From Ahrensia sp. R2A130 (GTDB lineage Bacteria; Pseudomonadota; Alphaproteobacteria; Rhizobiales; Rhizobiaceae), in NCBI RefSeq assembly GCF_000179775.1, contig NZ_AEEB01000003.1:372001-436000 (forward strand): DNA of 64,000 nt, given 5' to 3'. Positions 17,531 to 26,625 of this stretch are shown one piece after another (the stretch's first letter is position 1; every line of letters begins with the position of its first letter). The notes beneath the pieces were generated by a model. It did no database searches and was not told where the DNA came from. It saw nothing but the letters and a program-made list of their open reading frames with translations. The translations under genes were made by a program, and so were the position numbers.

Positions 17531-18793
17531 TTGAGCGCCGCAGACTCCATTCCAAAAGGCACCTCGCCAACAGGCACTGCTCCCAAAGCGGCGATAACCT
17601 TCATTATCGCGACCGTGGTCATCGATATGTTGGGCGTGGGCCTCGCTTGGCCGATCCTGCCGCAACTGGTGAAAGAGCTATCGGGGCAGAGTTTTTCCGA
17701 TAGCGCCTTCATCTATGGGTTGCTGCTATCTGGTTTCGCCGCCGTTCAGTTCCTCGTCAGCCCGTTTATCGGCATGTTGTCGGACCGCTACGGCCGTCGC
17801 CCCATCCTGTTGATTTCACTGGGCGGCTTGGGGGTCGACTACATTATACTAGCGCTCGCGCCGAACCTTTGGTGGCTGGTGGTGGCGCGCATATTTGCGG
17901 GCGTTTTCAGCGCAACAGTGTCGACCGCGAACGCCTATATTGCTGATGTCACACCGCGCGAAGATCGTGCTGCAGCGTTTGGGTTGCTTGGCGCGGCGTT
18001 TGGCGTGGGGTTCACAATCGGGCCGTTGATCGGCGGCGTTTTAGGCCAATACGGGTTGCAATATCCGTTCTGGCTTGCGGCTGGCCTATCCTTCGCCAAC
18101 CTCATATTCGGCTACTTCTATGTGCCGGAAAGCCTGCCGCCGGAAAAGCGCACAGCTATCGACATGAGCAAGGCCAATCCGTTCAAAGCCATTCTCTACG
18201 TGCGCCGCTACGCTTCGCTTGGGATTCTGATCGCAGCCTTCTTCCTCACAGGCCTCGCGCAGCAGGGTTTGCAGGGCATCTGGGTGCTGTGGACCGAAGC
18301 GCAGTTCGACTGGAACGTGGCTTATGCTGGCTACTCGCTGGCGTGGGTCGGTGTCTGCATGGCCTTCGTACAGGGCTACCTGGTGCGGATCGTCGTGCCG
18401 AAATTTGGTGAGCGGCGCGTGCTGTTCACAGGCTACATCATCTCCACCATCGCCTTTGCGCTGCTGCCGTTCATTACCGCTGGTTGGCTCATATATCCTG
18501 GCATCGCGTTTCATATTTTGGGCTGGGGTCTTTGCGCGCCGGTGTTGACGGCGCTGATGTCTCAAGATGTGCCGGACAATGAGCAAGGGCTGTTGCAAGG
18601 CGTGTTGGGGTCGATCAACACGCTGGCGATGATTATCGGGCCGCTATTTGCGACCTACATCTTCTCGAAATCCGTGGGGCCGGAAGCATGGTTCGCCCTG
18701 CCCGGCACGTATTACTTCTTCGGCTCGGCGCTGTTCGTCGGCGTGGTCGTAATGGTCGCGCGGGATATGAAGATCAACGGTGCGACCCGCTAG
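17531..18793 (+). CDS. MFS transporter, TetA/DHA1-like efflux protein
   Basis: 420 aa if it starts at TTG 17531 (GAAGGTG about 9 nt upstream); an in-frame start at 17432 adds 33 residues of no family character. Twelve hydrophobic segments. Motif A is GMLSDRYGRRP between TM2 and TM3, and the antiporter motif C is FGVGFTIGPLIGGVLG in TM5. This is the 12-TM drug:proton antiporter group that includes tetracycline exporters, but substrate is not predictable. Its stop codon shares CTAG (18790-18793) with the stop of the convergent P450 gene. Confidence 0.86.
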   Translation: MSAADSIPKGTSPTGTAPKAAITFIIATVVIDMLGVGLAWPILPQLVKELSGQSFSDSAFIYGLLLSGFAAVQFLVSPFIGMLSDRYGRRPILLISLGGLGVDYIILALAPNLWWLVVARIFAGVFSATVSTANAYIADVTPREDRAAAFGLLGAAFGVGFTIGPLIGGVLGQYGLQYPFWLAAGLSFANLIFGYFYVPESLPPEKRTAIDMSKANPFKAILYVRRYASLGILIAAFFLTGLAQQGLQGIWVLWTEAQFDWNVAYAGYSLAWVGVCMAFVQGYLVRIVVPKFGERRVLFTGYIISTIAFALLPFITAGWLIYPGIAFHILGWGLCAPVLTALMSQDVPDNEQGLLQGVLGSINTLAMIIGPLFATYIFSKSVGPEAWFALPGTYYFFGSALFVGVVVMVARDMKINGATR

Positions 18794-19953
18794 TTCAACT
18801 GGACCGGCAATTTCGACAATCCGGCTTGGCCCAGGGTCTTGAGCCTTTCAGGCTCGCCAGCGCGCGCCATGTTTGGGAAACGCTCGAACAGCGTTTGCAG
18901 TGCGATTTTCGCTTCCATTCGCGCAAGTTGGAAACCTAGACAGAAGTGCACGCCAGTGCCGAAACCCACATGCCGGTTAGGCTTGCGGTCTAGGTGCAAT
19001 TCGTCGGGCGCATCGAAATAGGCAGGGTCGCGATTGGCGGCGGCGATATGGGCCATCAACGTGTCGCCGATCTTCAGTTCCGTGCCGAAGAAATCTCCCG
19101 ACGCATGAACCTTGCGCGGCTTGGTCATTTGAACCGGCGCGCAGTAGCGCAGCAGTTCTTCCACCGCTAGCGGCCATCCAGTCGAAGTCTCGCGCAGTTT
19201 TGTGACCTCATCGGGCCGGTTCAGCAATTCATTAATGCCAAGGCTGATAAGGCTTTTGGTGGTTGCCTGTCCGGCCATCAAAAGCAGAAACGCCATGGCG
19301 ATGATTTCATTGTCGGTAAGGCCGCTTTCACCACCCTGCCCCTCCACCAGTCCCGACAGAAGTCCGGGTTCACCACCGCCTGAACGAATAGCGATGATTT
19401 CATCACCTATGGCAGTTTGGGCGCGCTTTAGTGGGCCGAACATGCGCAGAAAACTCAGTGCACCGGTGACGCCATCAAGGTGCTGTGCAGCTTCAAAGAA
19501 CACTGCCCGGGTGTTCTGGCGCAGGCCGATGAGGTCTGCGATGACCGCAATAGGAAGAGCCGAGGCATAGGCGGAAACGAGATCGACGGGTTCGGTGCGG
19601 GACAGGTCGTCCAACAGATCGTTAGCGCGTTGTTTCACGCTGGCCGCCATATCCACCACGGGACGGCGTGCGAAAGCATCATCCACGGCCTGGCGCAAAC
19701 GGCGGTGCTGCGGGTCGTCGCTGGACAGCATGTTGTCGGCCAGCCGTTGCAACGCTTGTGGCATCCACCATTTCAGACCGACGACCCGACCCTTTGTATC
19801 GCGCATACGAAAGCGATCACTGTCCTTCAAAAGCGCAGATACGGCGTCGTGGTGGGTGGCAAAGTGGACGCGACCGACGATGGGCAGCCTAAGCGGCACC
19901 AAAGGTCCTCTTTTATGCAGGTACTCCAGATCCCGCAGTTTCCTCATCGCCAC
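18790..19953 (-). CDS. Cytochrome P450 with atypical I-helix motif
   Basis: 387 aa soluble bacterial-type P450. Heme-binding loop FGTGVHFCLG with C338, and the K-helix E-x-x-R at 266-269 (EELLR). The I-helix reads AGQATT (227-232): the acidic residue that usually precedes the threonine is Ala230, which is uncommon because the acid-alcohol pair delivers protons for oxygen activation. The substrate is unknown. Its start overlaps the end of the upstream ABC transmembrane gene by 41 nt, so the two are likely co-translated. Electron partners are not adjacent; the nearest ferredoxin gene is in the cys operon. Confidence 0.92.
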   Translation of the reverse strand: MAMRKLRDLEYLHKRGPLVPLRLPIVGRVHFATHHDAVSALLKDSDRFRMRDTKGRVVGLKWWMPQALQRLADNMLSSDDPQHRRLRQAVDDAFARRPVVDMAASVKQRANDLLDDLSRTEPVDLVSAYASALPIAVIADLIGLRQNTRAVFFEAAQHLDGVTGALSFLRMFGPLKRAQTAIGDEIIAIRSGGGEPGLLSGLVEGQGGESGLTDNEIIAMAFLLLMAGQATTKSLISLGINELLNRPDEVTKLRETSTGWPLAVEELLRYCAPVQMTKPRKVHASGDFFGTELKIGDTLMAHIAAANRDPAYFDAPDELHLDRKPNRHVGFGTGVHFCLGFQLARMEAKIALQTLFERFPNMARAGEPERLKTLGQAGLSKLPVQLN

Positions 19954-20935
19954 CTTCTCCTGCGCTGCCGTTTTCGCCGCGTTTCGTGTCCCAGCTTACG
20001 ATCTTGCCATATTGTTCGGCGCGTAATGAGGCGACGCGGTAGTAATCGACCAGTGCCCGCAGCGGGCCGGACATGCGCTCGAAACCGCCGGTGAAGGCAA
20101 CAATCGTGCCGATGGTCGTTTCGCCTTGAATGACCATGTAACCGCCGAACACCAGCACGCTGAGGGGTGCCAGCGAGTTGATGATGTTGACCAGCGCCTT
20201 CATCAGATATTTCAGGCTGGTGGAGGATGCACGGTTGTCGAAAATGTCGCCCAACACCCGCTTTTTCTCATCCTCGCCGCAATCCCCCTCTTGCGCGCTC
20301 GATACGTCGTCGGAGAGGTCGCGCACATAATCGGTGCGCTGGCGCATGTAGTGGTTCAGCCGTTTCTGGATGAGCGGAACCAAAATGATCTGCGGAATAA
20401 AGAACGCCAGCGCCACCAGCGTGACCAGCGGTTCGACGATGAGCATGTAGCCGATGGCGAACAGCAGCTTTGCACCATCAGCCACCAGATCGGAAAAACC
20501 TGTACCGACGAACTCGCCGACATAGTCGGCCTCGCTGCCGAGCACGGCGACCGCATTGCCCGACCCGTCTTCGTTGTCATGGTCTTTGCAGTTGGGAAAC
20601 AGCCGCTTTCGCATCCGCAGGACAGTCGTCTGGGAAATCCAGTTCTGGTAATTTCCAAAGACGTATTTCGAGACCTGCAGCGCGATAATGGCCGCCAGAT
20701 AAAGACCAGCCAGCCAAAGCAGCAAATCGAAATCCTGCCCCTCGATGGCTTCGTTGATGATGTTGCGTTGCAATTCGATAGGGGCGACGGTCAGCGCTGC
20801 GATTGCCAGCGCTATCAGCCCGATCATGATTTGATGACGTTTTCCGGCCAGCACCATGAAAAGGGGTAAACGATCCGGCCAGCTTTTGCGCGGCAACGGG
20901 CTGTCCGCGAAGGGCTTGGGGAATAAATTGTACAT
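19913..20935 (-). CDS. ABC exporter-type transmembrane domain protein lacking an ATPase domain
   Basis: 340 aa. About five to six hydrophobic segments arranged as the type I ABC exporter membrane domain, including QRNIINEAIEGQDFDLLLWL, LMKALVNIINSLAPLSVLVFGG and VAFTGGFERMSGPLRALVDYY, the usual run to the linker before a nucleotide-binding domain. The protein then ends after a short Gly/Glu-rich tail; no Walker A, signature or Walker B follows, and the P450 gene begins at once. Either it uses a partner ATPase encoded elsewhere or it has a non-transport role. An internal acidic insertion NCKDHDNEDGSGN is unusual. Confidence 0.75.
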   Translation of the reverse strand: MYNLFPKPFADSPLPRKSWPDRLPLFMVLAGKRHQIMIGLIALAIAALTVAPIELQRNIINEAIEGQDFDLLLWLAGLYLAAIIALQVSKYVFGNYQNWISQTTVLRMRKRLFPNCKDHDNEDGSGNAVAVLGSEADYVGEFVGTGFSDLVADGAKLLFAIGYMLIVEPLVTLVALAFFIPQIILVPLIQKRLNHYMRQRTDYVRDLSDDVSSAQEGDCGEDEKKRVLGDIFDNRASSTSLKYLMKALVNIINSLAPLSVLVFGGYMVIQGETTIGTIVAFTGGFERMSGPLRALVDYYRVASLRAEQYGKIVSWDTKRGENGSAGEGGDEETAGSGVPA

Positions 20936-20953
20936 GAGTTGTCGGGATTGCGC

Positions 20954-22123
20954 CTAGCGTGAAAGCTGCCGCAGTAGCTCCTGATCGGGATAGCCGTCCG
21001 ACGTTACCTTGATAGAACGTTGAAAGTCCCGGATCGCCATTCGGACACCCTTGATGATGCGGCCTGTCCGGTTGGGAACATCGAAGCCTTTGGCAGCCAA
21101 ACGCGACTGGACTTTCATTCGTTCCGCTTTGTTCAGTGTCTTGCCGGTGGGCCAGTTGGGCTTGAACGACCCTACCCCGCCGATGCGGTCGCCCACCAGC
21201 GCTGCCGAAAGGCTGTAGGCGTCGGAAGAATTGTACTCGCGTATGATCTCGTAGTTGGACGTTATAAGAAAAGCTGGGCCTTCCGCGCCTGCGGGAAAGA
21301 ACATCGTCGCATCGCCGGATTTCGGAAACCGGCGTTTGCCGGAAGCCTTCACGCCGCGCTTGGCCCAATCAGCCCAGCTTCGGGTCGCGGCATCGCGCGG
21401 CAGTGATTTTGGCAGGCTGACGGGCATGCCCCAAGGCTGGCTTGGCACCCATCCGTAGCTGGCGAGGAAGTTTGCGGTCGAGGCCAGCGCGTCGCCAGTC
21501 TCACGCCAAAGGTCGCGCTTGCCATTGTTGTTCATGTCCACCGCAAACTTGCGGAAGCTAGACGGGATGAACTGCGTTTGCCCCATGGCACCGGCCCACG
21601 ATCCAACCATTTTGCGCGGGTCCAGCTTCTCGGCTTCAGCGATCCGCAGCGCATCTACGAATTCCTTGGTGAAGAAGTCGCCACGATATTGCTTCCATGA
21701 CAATGTCGCCAGCGAACGCGGCACATTACTTTTGCCAATGCCCGCGCCGAACCCGGTTTCCATGCCCCAAATAGCAAAAACGATATTCGGGTCGACGCCG
21801 AAGGTCTTCTTTAAGTTCTTGGCCAGCCTGCGGTTGGCTTTCGCTTTGGCGCGGCCTGTCGTTACCAAACGACCATTCACGCGGCTGGTTATATAGCCAC
21901 CGATGGGTTTCACCAGTTCTGGCTGCTTTTTGGTCAGGCGGTCGATGGACGGATCGGCCTTCAGGCCTCTTGTGGCCTTGCTGACAATGCTCTTGGAAAT
22001 TCCGGCCTTGATCGCCCGCGCTTCCAACTTCTTCACATGGGCGCTGAACGATTCTGCAAATGCTGGCGAGACAACAGAAGCAAACGCAGAGCCAATCACG
22101 GCAAGTTTCAAGGCGTGGCGCAT
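20954..22123 (-). CDS. Lytic murein transglycosylase, MltB family
   Basis: 389 aa from ATG 22123 (GGAGAG 6 nt upstream). Signal peptide ends at SPAFA before ESFSAHV. The SLT_2 catalytic domain covers about 25-320, with the catalytic Glu in IWGMETGFG and the supporting SWAGAMGQTQFIPSSF; the C-terminal 60 residues form a peptidoglycan-binding domain (VQSRLAAKGFD...AIRDFQRS). No lipobox, so it is periplasmic rather than anchored. It cleaves the glycan strands, forming 1,6-anhydro ends. The ABC membrane-domain gene begins 18 nt after its stop codon. Confidence 0.92.
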   Translation of the reverse strand: MRHALKLAVIGSAFASVVSPAFAESFSAHVKKLEARAIKAGISKSIVSKATRGLKADPSIDRLTKKQPELVKPIGGYITSRVNGRLVTTGRAKAKANRRLAKNLKKTFGVDPNIVFAIWGMETGFGAGIGKSNVPRSLATLSWKQYRGDFFTKEFVDALRIAEAEKLDPRKMVGSWAGAMGQTQFIPSSFRKFAVDMNNNGKRDLWRETGDALASTANFLASYGWVPSQPWGMPVSLPKSLPRDAATRSWADWAKRGVKASGKRRFPKSGDATMFFPAGAEGPAFLITSNYEIIREYNSSDAYSLSAALVGDRIGGVGSFKPNWPTGKTLNKAERMKVQSRLAAKGFDVPNRTGRIIKGVRMAIRDFQRSIKVTSDGYPDQELLRQLSR

Positions 22124-22389
22124 ATCAGGCTCTCCGGCAGCGATTGTGTAAAGTTGAATCGACACTTCTACCGCAGCCGATTCTGATCTCAGTCTAGCAC
22201 TTCTGCATCGGGAATCAGGCGATCTGTGGAGAAGCGTTTGGTCAACCAATTTTTTCGCAAATTTGTCACAAAAAGTCTGGAGTGGCGGAAATTGGGGGGT
22301 GCGGTTTTTTCCCTCACAAAATTGCCCTTGGGGACAAATCTGCAAATTCTCTTTGTTTCGGCACCTTTATCTCCAAAACCTCTTGGGGA

Positions 22390-22418
22390 TTGGACGTTGG
22401 TCGCGCAATCGCCTATCT
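22390..22418 (+). promoter_or_regulatory. Predicted sigma-70 promoter of nrdJ
   Basis: TTGGAC (22390-22395), a 17-bp spacer, then CTATCT (22413-22418). Good agreement with alphaproteobacterial vegetative promoters. The -10 region overlaps the first NrdR-like box. Confidence 0.5.
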
Positions 22419-22456
22419 TGTGCCTGCAAGGCCACAGCACCCCCTAGATGATGTGG
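22408..22456. promoter_or_regulatory. Two possible NrdR boxes upstream of nrdJ
   Basis: Two 16-mers, 22408-22423 (ATCGCCTATCTTGTGC) and 22441-22456 (CCCCTAGATGATGTGG), each match the NrdR consensus acaCwAtATaTwGtgt at nine to ten positions, and their starts are 33 bp apart, near three helical turns as in known tandem NrdR sites. The match is imperfect, so this is tentative. Confidence 0.3.
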
Positions 22457-22849
22457 AACCGGTTGACGCTTGGGCCTGCTTGCGCCCAAAAAAGAAGCGT
22501 CGCTGGTGGTTGGAATCGGTACGGGTATCCGCATTTCACCAACGACCCATCAGGCACCGCTTTGGTTCCGCCGGGGGAATGGTTTCGCATTGCGACACCG
22601 ACATCCGGGGCGGCAATTTGTGTGGTTTGAGGAATGTTGCGAGTACCGTTTGGTCGGATCGCGGATCTTGATGGCAGTCATGAATACCGACGGGGCAACT
22701 AACGAAGCTTCACATATGGCCGGATGGCGAATGCGCCGCCGGTTCTGGGAATTTTGAGGGAGGGGCGAGCGTTTTACGCTGCCCGCCAAAACAAAGATTT
22801 GCGCACTCGGCAACCTGCCTGAAGTGCGACACACGAGGACACGAATAAG

Positions 22850-25800
22850 ATGCGTATCAACCGCCACTACACCACCGCAGGCCAGTCTCCTTTCGATGCC
22901 GTGCCCATGCGCACCGCAACGAGCGAGATCAAAAATCCGGACGGGTCCAGCGTCTTCAAACTGGAAGGCATTTTGGTGCCGGAACAGTACAGCCAGGTGG
23001 CGGCTGACATCATCGCGCAGAAGTATTTCCGCAAAGCAGGTGTGCCAGCGGCTCTCAAGAAGGTCGAAGAGAACTCCGTTCCTTCCTTCCTGTGGCGTTC
23101 CGTTGAAGACAAGGACGCAATGAAGAAGCTGCCTGAAGAAGAGCGCTACGGCCCGGAAATGACCGCCGAGCAGGTGTTCTCCCGTCTAGCCGGCACATGG
23201 ACCTATTGGGGTTGGAAGGGCGGCTACTTCACCACAGAAGAAGACGCGCAGGCCTATTACGACGAGCTTTGCTTCATGCTGGCCACCCAGAAGGTCGCGC
23301 CGAACTCCCCACAGTGGTTCAACACCGGTCTGCATTGGGCCTACGGTATCGATGGCCCCGCGCAGGGCCACCACTATGTCGATTTCGAAACCGGCAAGCT
23401 GACGAAATCAAAGACTTCCTACGAGCACCCGCAGCCCCACGCTTGCTTTATTCAGGGCGTTGGCGATGATCTGGTGAACGAAGGCGGCATCATGGACCTT
23501 TGGGTCCGCGAAGCGCGGTTGTTCAAATATGGCTCCGGTACCGGTTCCAACTTCTCTTACATTCGCGGCGAGAACGAACCATTGTCCGGCGGCGGCAAGT
23601 CCTCCGGTCTCATGTCCTTCCTGAAAATCGGTGACCGCGCAGCCGGTGCCATCAAATCCGGTGGCACCACCCGTCGCGCGGCCAAGATGGTGGTGGTCGA
23701 TATCGATCACCCCGATATCGAGGCCTATATCGACTGGAAGGTGAAAGAAGAGCAGAAAGTCGCGGCTATCGTGACCGGCTCCAAGGTCGTTTCCAAGCAC
23801 ATGACCGCCATCATGAAGGCCTGCATCAACTGCGAGGCCGATGGCGACCAGTGCTTCGAGCCCGCATCCAACCCTGTGTTGAAGCGCGAAATCCGCGCCG
23901 CCAAGCGCAACTCGGTTCCGGAAAACTACATCGCCCGCGTCATCATGCTGGCGAAGCAGGGTTTCACCGACATCGAATTCCCCGTTTACAACACCGACTG
24001 GGATTCCGACGCTTACCTCACCGTCTCCGGCCAGAACTCCAACAACTCCGTCTCCATTAAAGACGACTTCCTGCGCGCTGTCGAAGCTGACGGCACTTGG
24101 GATCTGATCGCCCGCCGTGATGGCTCCGTGGTGAAGTCCGTTCAGGCACGCGAGCTGTGGGACAAAATCGGCAACGCCGCATGGCAGTCCGCTGACCCAG
24201 GCCTGCACTACAACACCACCATGAACGATTGGCACACTTGCCCCGAAGCTGGCCCAATCCGCGCGTCCAACCCCTGCTCGGAATACATGTTCCTCGACGA
24301 CACGGCCTGTAACCTTGCCTCTTTGAACCTGTTGCAATTCCGTCGCGACGATAAATCGTTCGACGTGGAAGCCTTCGAACACGCCACCCGCTTGTGGATG
24401 ATGGTGCTGGAAATCTCTGTCCTCATGGCGCAGTTCCCGTCGAAGGAAATCGCGCAGCTGTCCTACGACTACCGCACCACCGGCCTCGGCTTTGCGAACA
24501 TCGGCGGCCTGCTGATGACCGCTGGCATTCCTTACGATTCAGATGAAGGCCGCGCTGTTTGCGGTGCCATCACCGCGATCATGACCGGCATCTGCTACGA
24601 AACATCGGCTGAAATGGCCAAGGAGCAAGGCCCCTTCCCCGGCTACGCGCCGAACGCCGAACACATGGCCCGCGTCATGCGCAACCACCGCAACGCCGCC
24701 CACGGCAATGCCGAAGGTTACGACGCACTCGCCATCAACCCAGTCCCGCTGGACCACGCATCGCTCGAAGGCCGCGCCCGCTGGGCTGGCCTATCAGACC
24801 ACGCGAAAGCTGCATGGGACCGCGCCGTCGAGCTTGGCAACGAGCACGGCTACCGCAACGCCCAATCTACCGTCATTGCGCCCACCGGCACGATTGGCCT
24901 CGTCATGGATTGCGACACCACGGGCATCGAGCCGGATTTCGCGCTGGTGAAGTTCAAGAAGCTCGCCGGTGGCGGTTACTTCAAAATCATCAATCGCGCC
25001 GTGCCGGAAGCTCTCGGTTCGCTCGGCTACGACGAAGCCACAATCAAACGCATGATCACCTACGCAGTCGGCAACGGCACGCTGAAAGGCTCCAACGCTG
25101 TCTCCCACGGCGCGCTGGAATCCAAAGGCTTTGGGCCGGAGCAGATCGAAGCCGTCGAGGCTGGTCTCGCGCAGGCGTTCGACATCAAGTTCGTGTTCAA
25201 CAAATTCTCGCTCGGCGAAACCTTCTGCAAGGAAACGCTGGGCCTCAACGACGAGCAGCTGAACGACTTCTCCTTCGATCTTCTGGGCGCCATTGGCTTC
25301 TCCAAGGACGAAGTGCAGGCGGCCAACATCTATTGCTGCGGAGCGATGACGCTGGAAGGCGCACCGGGCCTGAAGGACGAGCACCTCGCCGTCTTCGATT
25401 GCGCGACGCCCTGCGGCCGCATCGGCACGCGGTCGCTGTCCACCCACAGCCACATCAAGATGATGGCGGCCGCACAGCCGTTCATCTCCGGCGCGATCTC
25501 CAAGACGATCAACATGCCGAACGACGCAGCCGTTGAGGACTGCACCGAGGCCTACATGATGTCTTGGAAGCTGGGCCTGAAGGCCAACGCGCTCTACCGC
25601 GATGGCTCCAAACTGTCCCAGCCGCTCAACGCCTCTCTCGTGGAAGACGATGAGGATGAAGATGCATTGGACAACCTGATCGAAGCGCCGAAAACCGCCG
25701 CTGCCGCCCAGATTTCCGAAAAGATCGTCGAGCGCATCATCGAGAAAGAGGTTCGCCGCCGCGAGAAGCTGCCGAACCGCCGCAAGGGCTACACCCAGAA

Positions 25801-26596
25801 AGCCGTCGTTGGCGGCCACAAGGTCTATCTGCGCACCGGCGAGTTCGATGACGGGCAGATCGGTGAAATCTTCATCGATATGCACAAGGAAGGCGCCGCC
25901 TTCCGCGCGATGATGAACAACTTCGCCATCGCCATTTCGCTGGGCCTGCAATACGGCGTGCCGCTGGACGAATATGTGGAGGCCTTCACCTTCACCAAGT
26001 TCGAGCCTGCCGGTATCGTCATGGGCAACGACGCCATCAAGAACGCCACGTCGATCCTCGACTACGTGTTCCGCGAGTTGGCCGTGTCCTATCTCGACCG
26101 TCACGATCTGGCCCATGTGGACACGTCCGACTTCGGCTCCACCGCGCTGGGCAAAGGCGTGAAGGCTGGCGAAGCGGAAGCCGTCAGCCGCGGCCTCACC
26201 CGTGGTCATAATCTGTCGGTGGTTTCCAGCAAGATCGACGGCAACACGCCCGCCGGTTTCGCCTCGGCATCCGCTCCAACTGGCGGAAAAGCTGCCGCCA
26301 CCGTCACCTCCATCGGTGGCACTACAGCTGCTGTAGCGGTGGCCACCCAGCCAATCGGCCTGATGGACGACGGTGCCGTCGCCTTCAAACGCGACTACGA
26401 AGAAAACAGCCGCACCACAGTCTCGACCACCGAAGTCGCCCCCGCCCAAACGCCGTCCAAAGGCCAGCAGCGGGAGATGGCCAGAATGCAAGGCTACGAA
26501 GGCGAAAGCTGCCCCGAATGTCAGAACTTTACGCTGGTGCGGAACGGGACGTGTTTGAAGTGCGACAGCTGTGGCGGGACTACGGGGTGTAGCTGA
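22850..26596 (+). CDS. nrdJ: Vitamin B12-dependent ribonucleotide reductase (class II)
   Basis: 1248 aa, normal for the long NrdJ of alphaproteobacteria. Reduces ribonucleotides to deoxyribonucleotides using adenosylcobalamin, independent of oxygen. Active-site region [19 protein letters not shown] (radical-site Cys and Glu), [15 protein letters not shown], and a C-terminal TSCPD domain at about 985-1090 ([20 protein letters not shown]). The tail has paired cysteines CPECQNF and [13 protein letters not shown], which relay electrons and may bind zinc. GAGGAC lies about 10 nt before the ATG. The next gene starts 29 nt downstream on the same strand. Confidence 0.97.
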   Translation: MRINRHYTTAGQSPFDAVPMRTATSEIKNPDGSSVFKLEGILVPEQYSQVAADIIAQKYFRKAGVPAALKKVEENSVPSFLWRSVEDKDAMKKLPEEERYGPEMTAEQVFSRLAGTWTYWGWKGGYFTTEEDAQAYYDELCFMLATQKVAPNSPQWFNTGLHWAYGIDGPAQGHHYVDFETGKLTKSKTSYEHPQPHACFIQGVGDDLVNEGGIMDLWVREARLFKYGSGTGSNFSYIRGENEPLSGGGKSSGLMSFLKIGDRAAGAIKSGGTTRRAAKMVVVDIDHPDIEAYIDWKVKEEQKVAAIVTGSKVVSKHMTAIMKACINCEADGDQCFEPASNPVLKREIRAAKRNSVPENYIARVIMLAKQGFTDIEFPVYNTDWDSDAYLTVSGQNSNNSVSIKDDFLRAVEADGTWDLIARRDGSVVKSVQARELWDKIGNAAWQSADPGLHYNTTMNDWHTCPEAGPIRASNPCSEYMFLDDTACNLASLNLLQFRRDDKSFDVEAFEHATRLWMMVLEISVLMAQFPSKEIAQLSYDYRTTGLGFANIGGLLMTAGIPYDSDEGRAVCGAITAIMTGICYETSAEMAKEQGPFPGYAPNAEHMARVMRNHRNAAHGNAEGYDALAINPVPLDHASLEGRARWAGLSDHAKAAWDRAVELGNEHGYRNAQSTVIAPTGTIGLVMDCDTTGIEPDFALVKFKKLAGGGYFKIINRAVPEALGSLGYDEATIKRMITYAVGNGTLKGSNAVSHGALESKGFGPEQIEAVEAGLAQAFDIKFVFNKFSLGETFCKETLGLNDEQLNDFSFDLLGAIGFSKDEVQAANIYCCGAMTLEGAPGLKDEHLAVFDCATPCGRIGTRSLSTHSHIKMMAAAQPFISGAISKTINMPNDAAVEDCTEAYMMSWKLGLKANALYRDGSKLSQPLNASLVEDDEDEDALDNLIEAPKTAAAAQISEKIVERIIEKEVRRREKLPNRRKGYTQKAVVGGHKVYLRTGEFDDGQIGEIFIDMHKEGAAFRAMMNNFAIAISLGLQYGVPLDEYVEAFTFTKFEPAGIVMGNDAIKNATSILDYVFRELAVSYLDRHDLAHVDTSDFGSTALGKGVKAGEAEAVSRGLTRGHNLSVVSSKIDGNTPAGFASASAPTGGKAAATVTSIGGTTAAVAVATQPIGLMDDGAVAFKRDYEENSRTTVSTTEVAPAQTPSKGQQREMARMQGYEGESCPECQNFTLVRNGTCLKCDSCGGTTGCS

Positions 26597-26625
26597 GAGA
26601 ATGAAAGCGGAGGGAGGCTAGTAGG

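Larger units (their letters stand above)
22124..22849. other. Long intergenic region and nrdJ leader
   Basis: About 725 nt with no convincing gene on either strand. It holds the promoter of the transglycosylase (minus) and the predicted nrdJ promoter at 22390-22418, leaving about 425 nt of possible leader RNA. A bulged hairpin GGGC-G-AGCG/CGCT-GCCC lies at about 22763-22784. I looked for a cobalamin riboswitch because nrdJ needs B12, but saw no B12 box. Confidence 0.5.

Noticed and set aside
22419..22849. Cobalamin riboswitch in the nrdJ leader
   Set aside because: The conserved B12 box and the GCCACTG element were not found on the plus strand; needs a covariance search for certainty.
24794..26491. 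565-codon open frame on the minus strand across nrdJ
   Set aside because: Antisense shadow of nrdJ with the same low-information composition as the other antisense frames.
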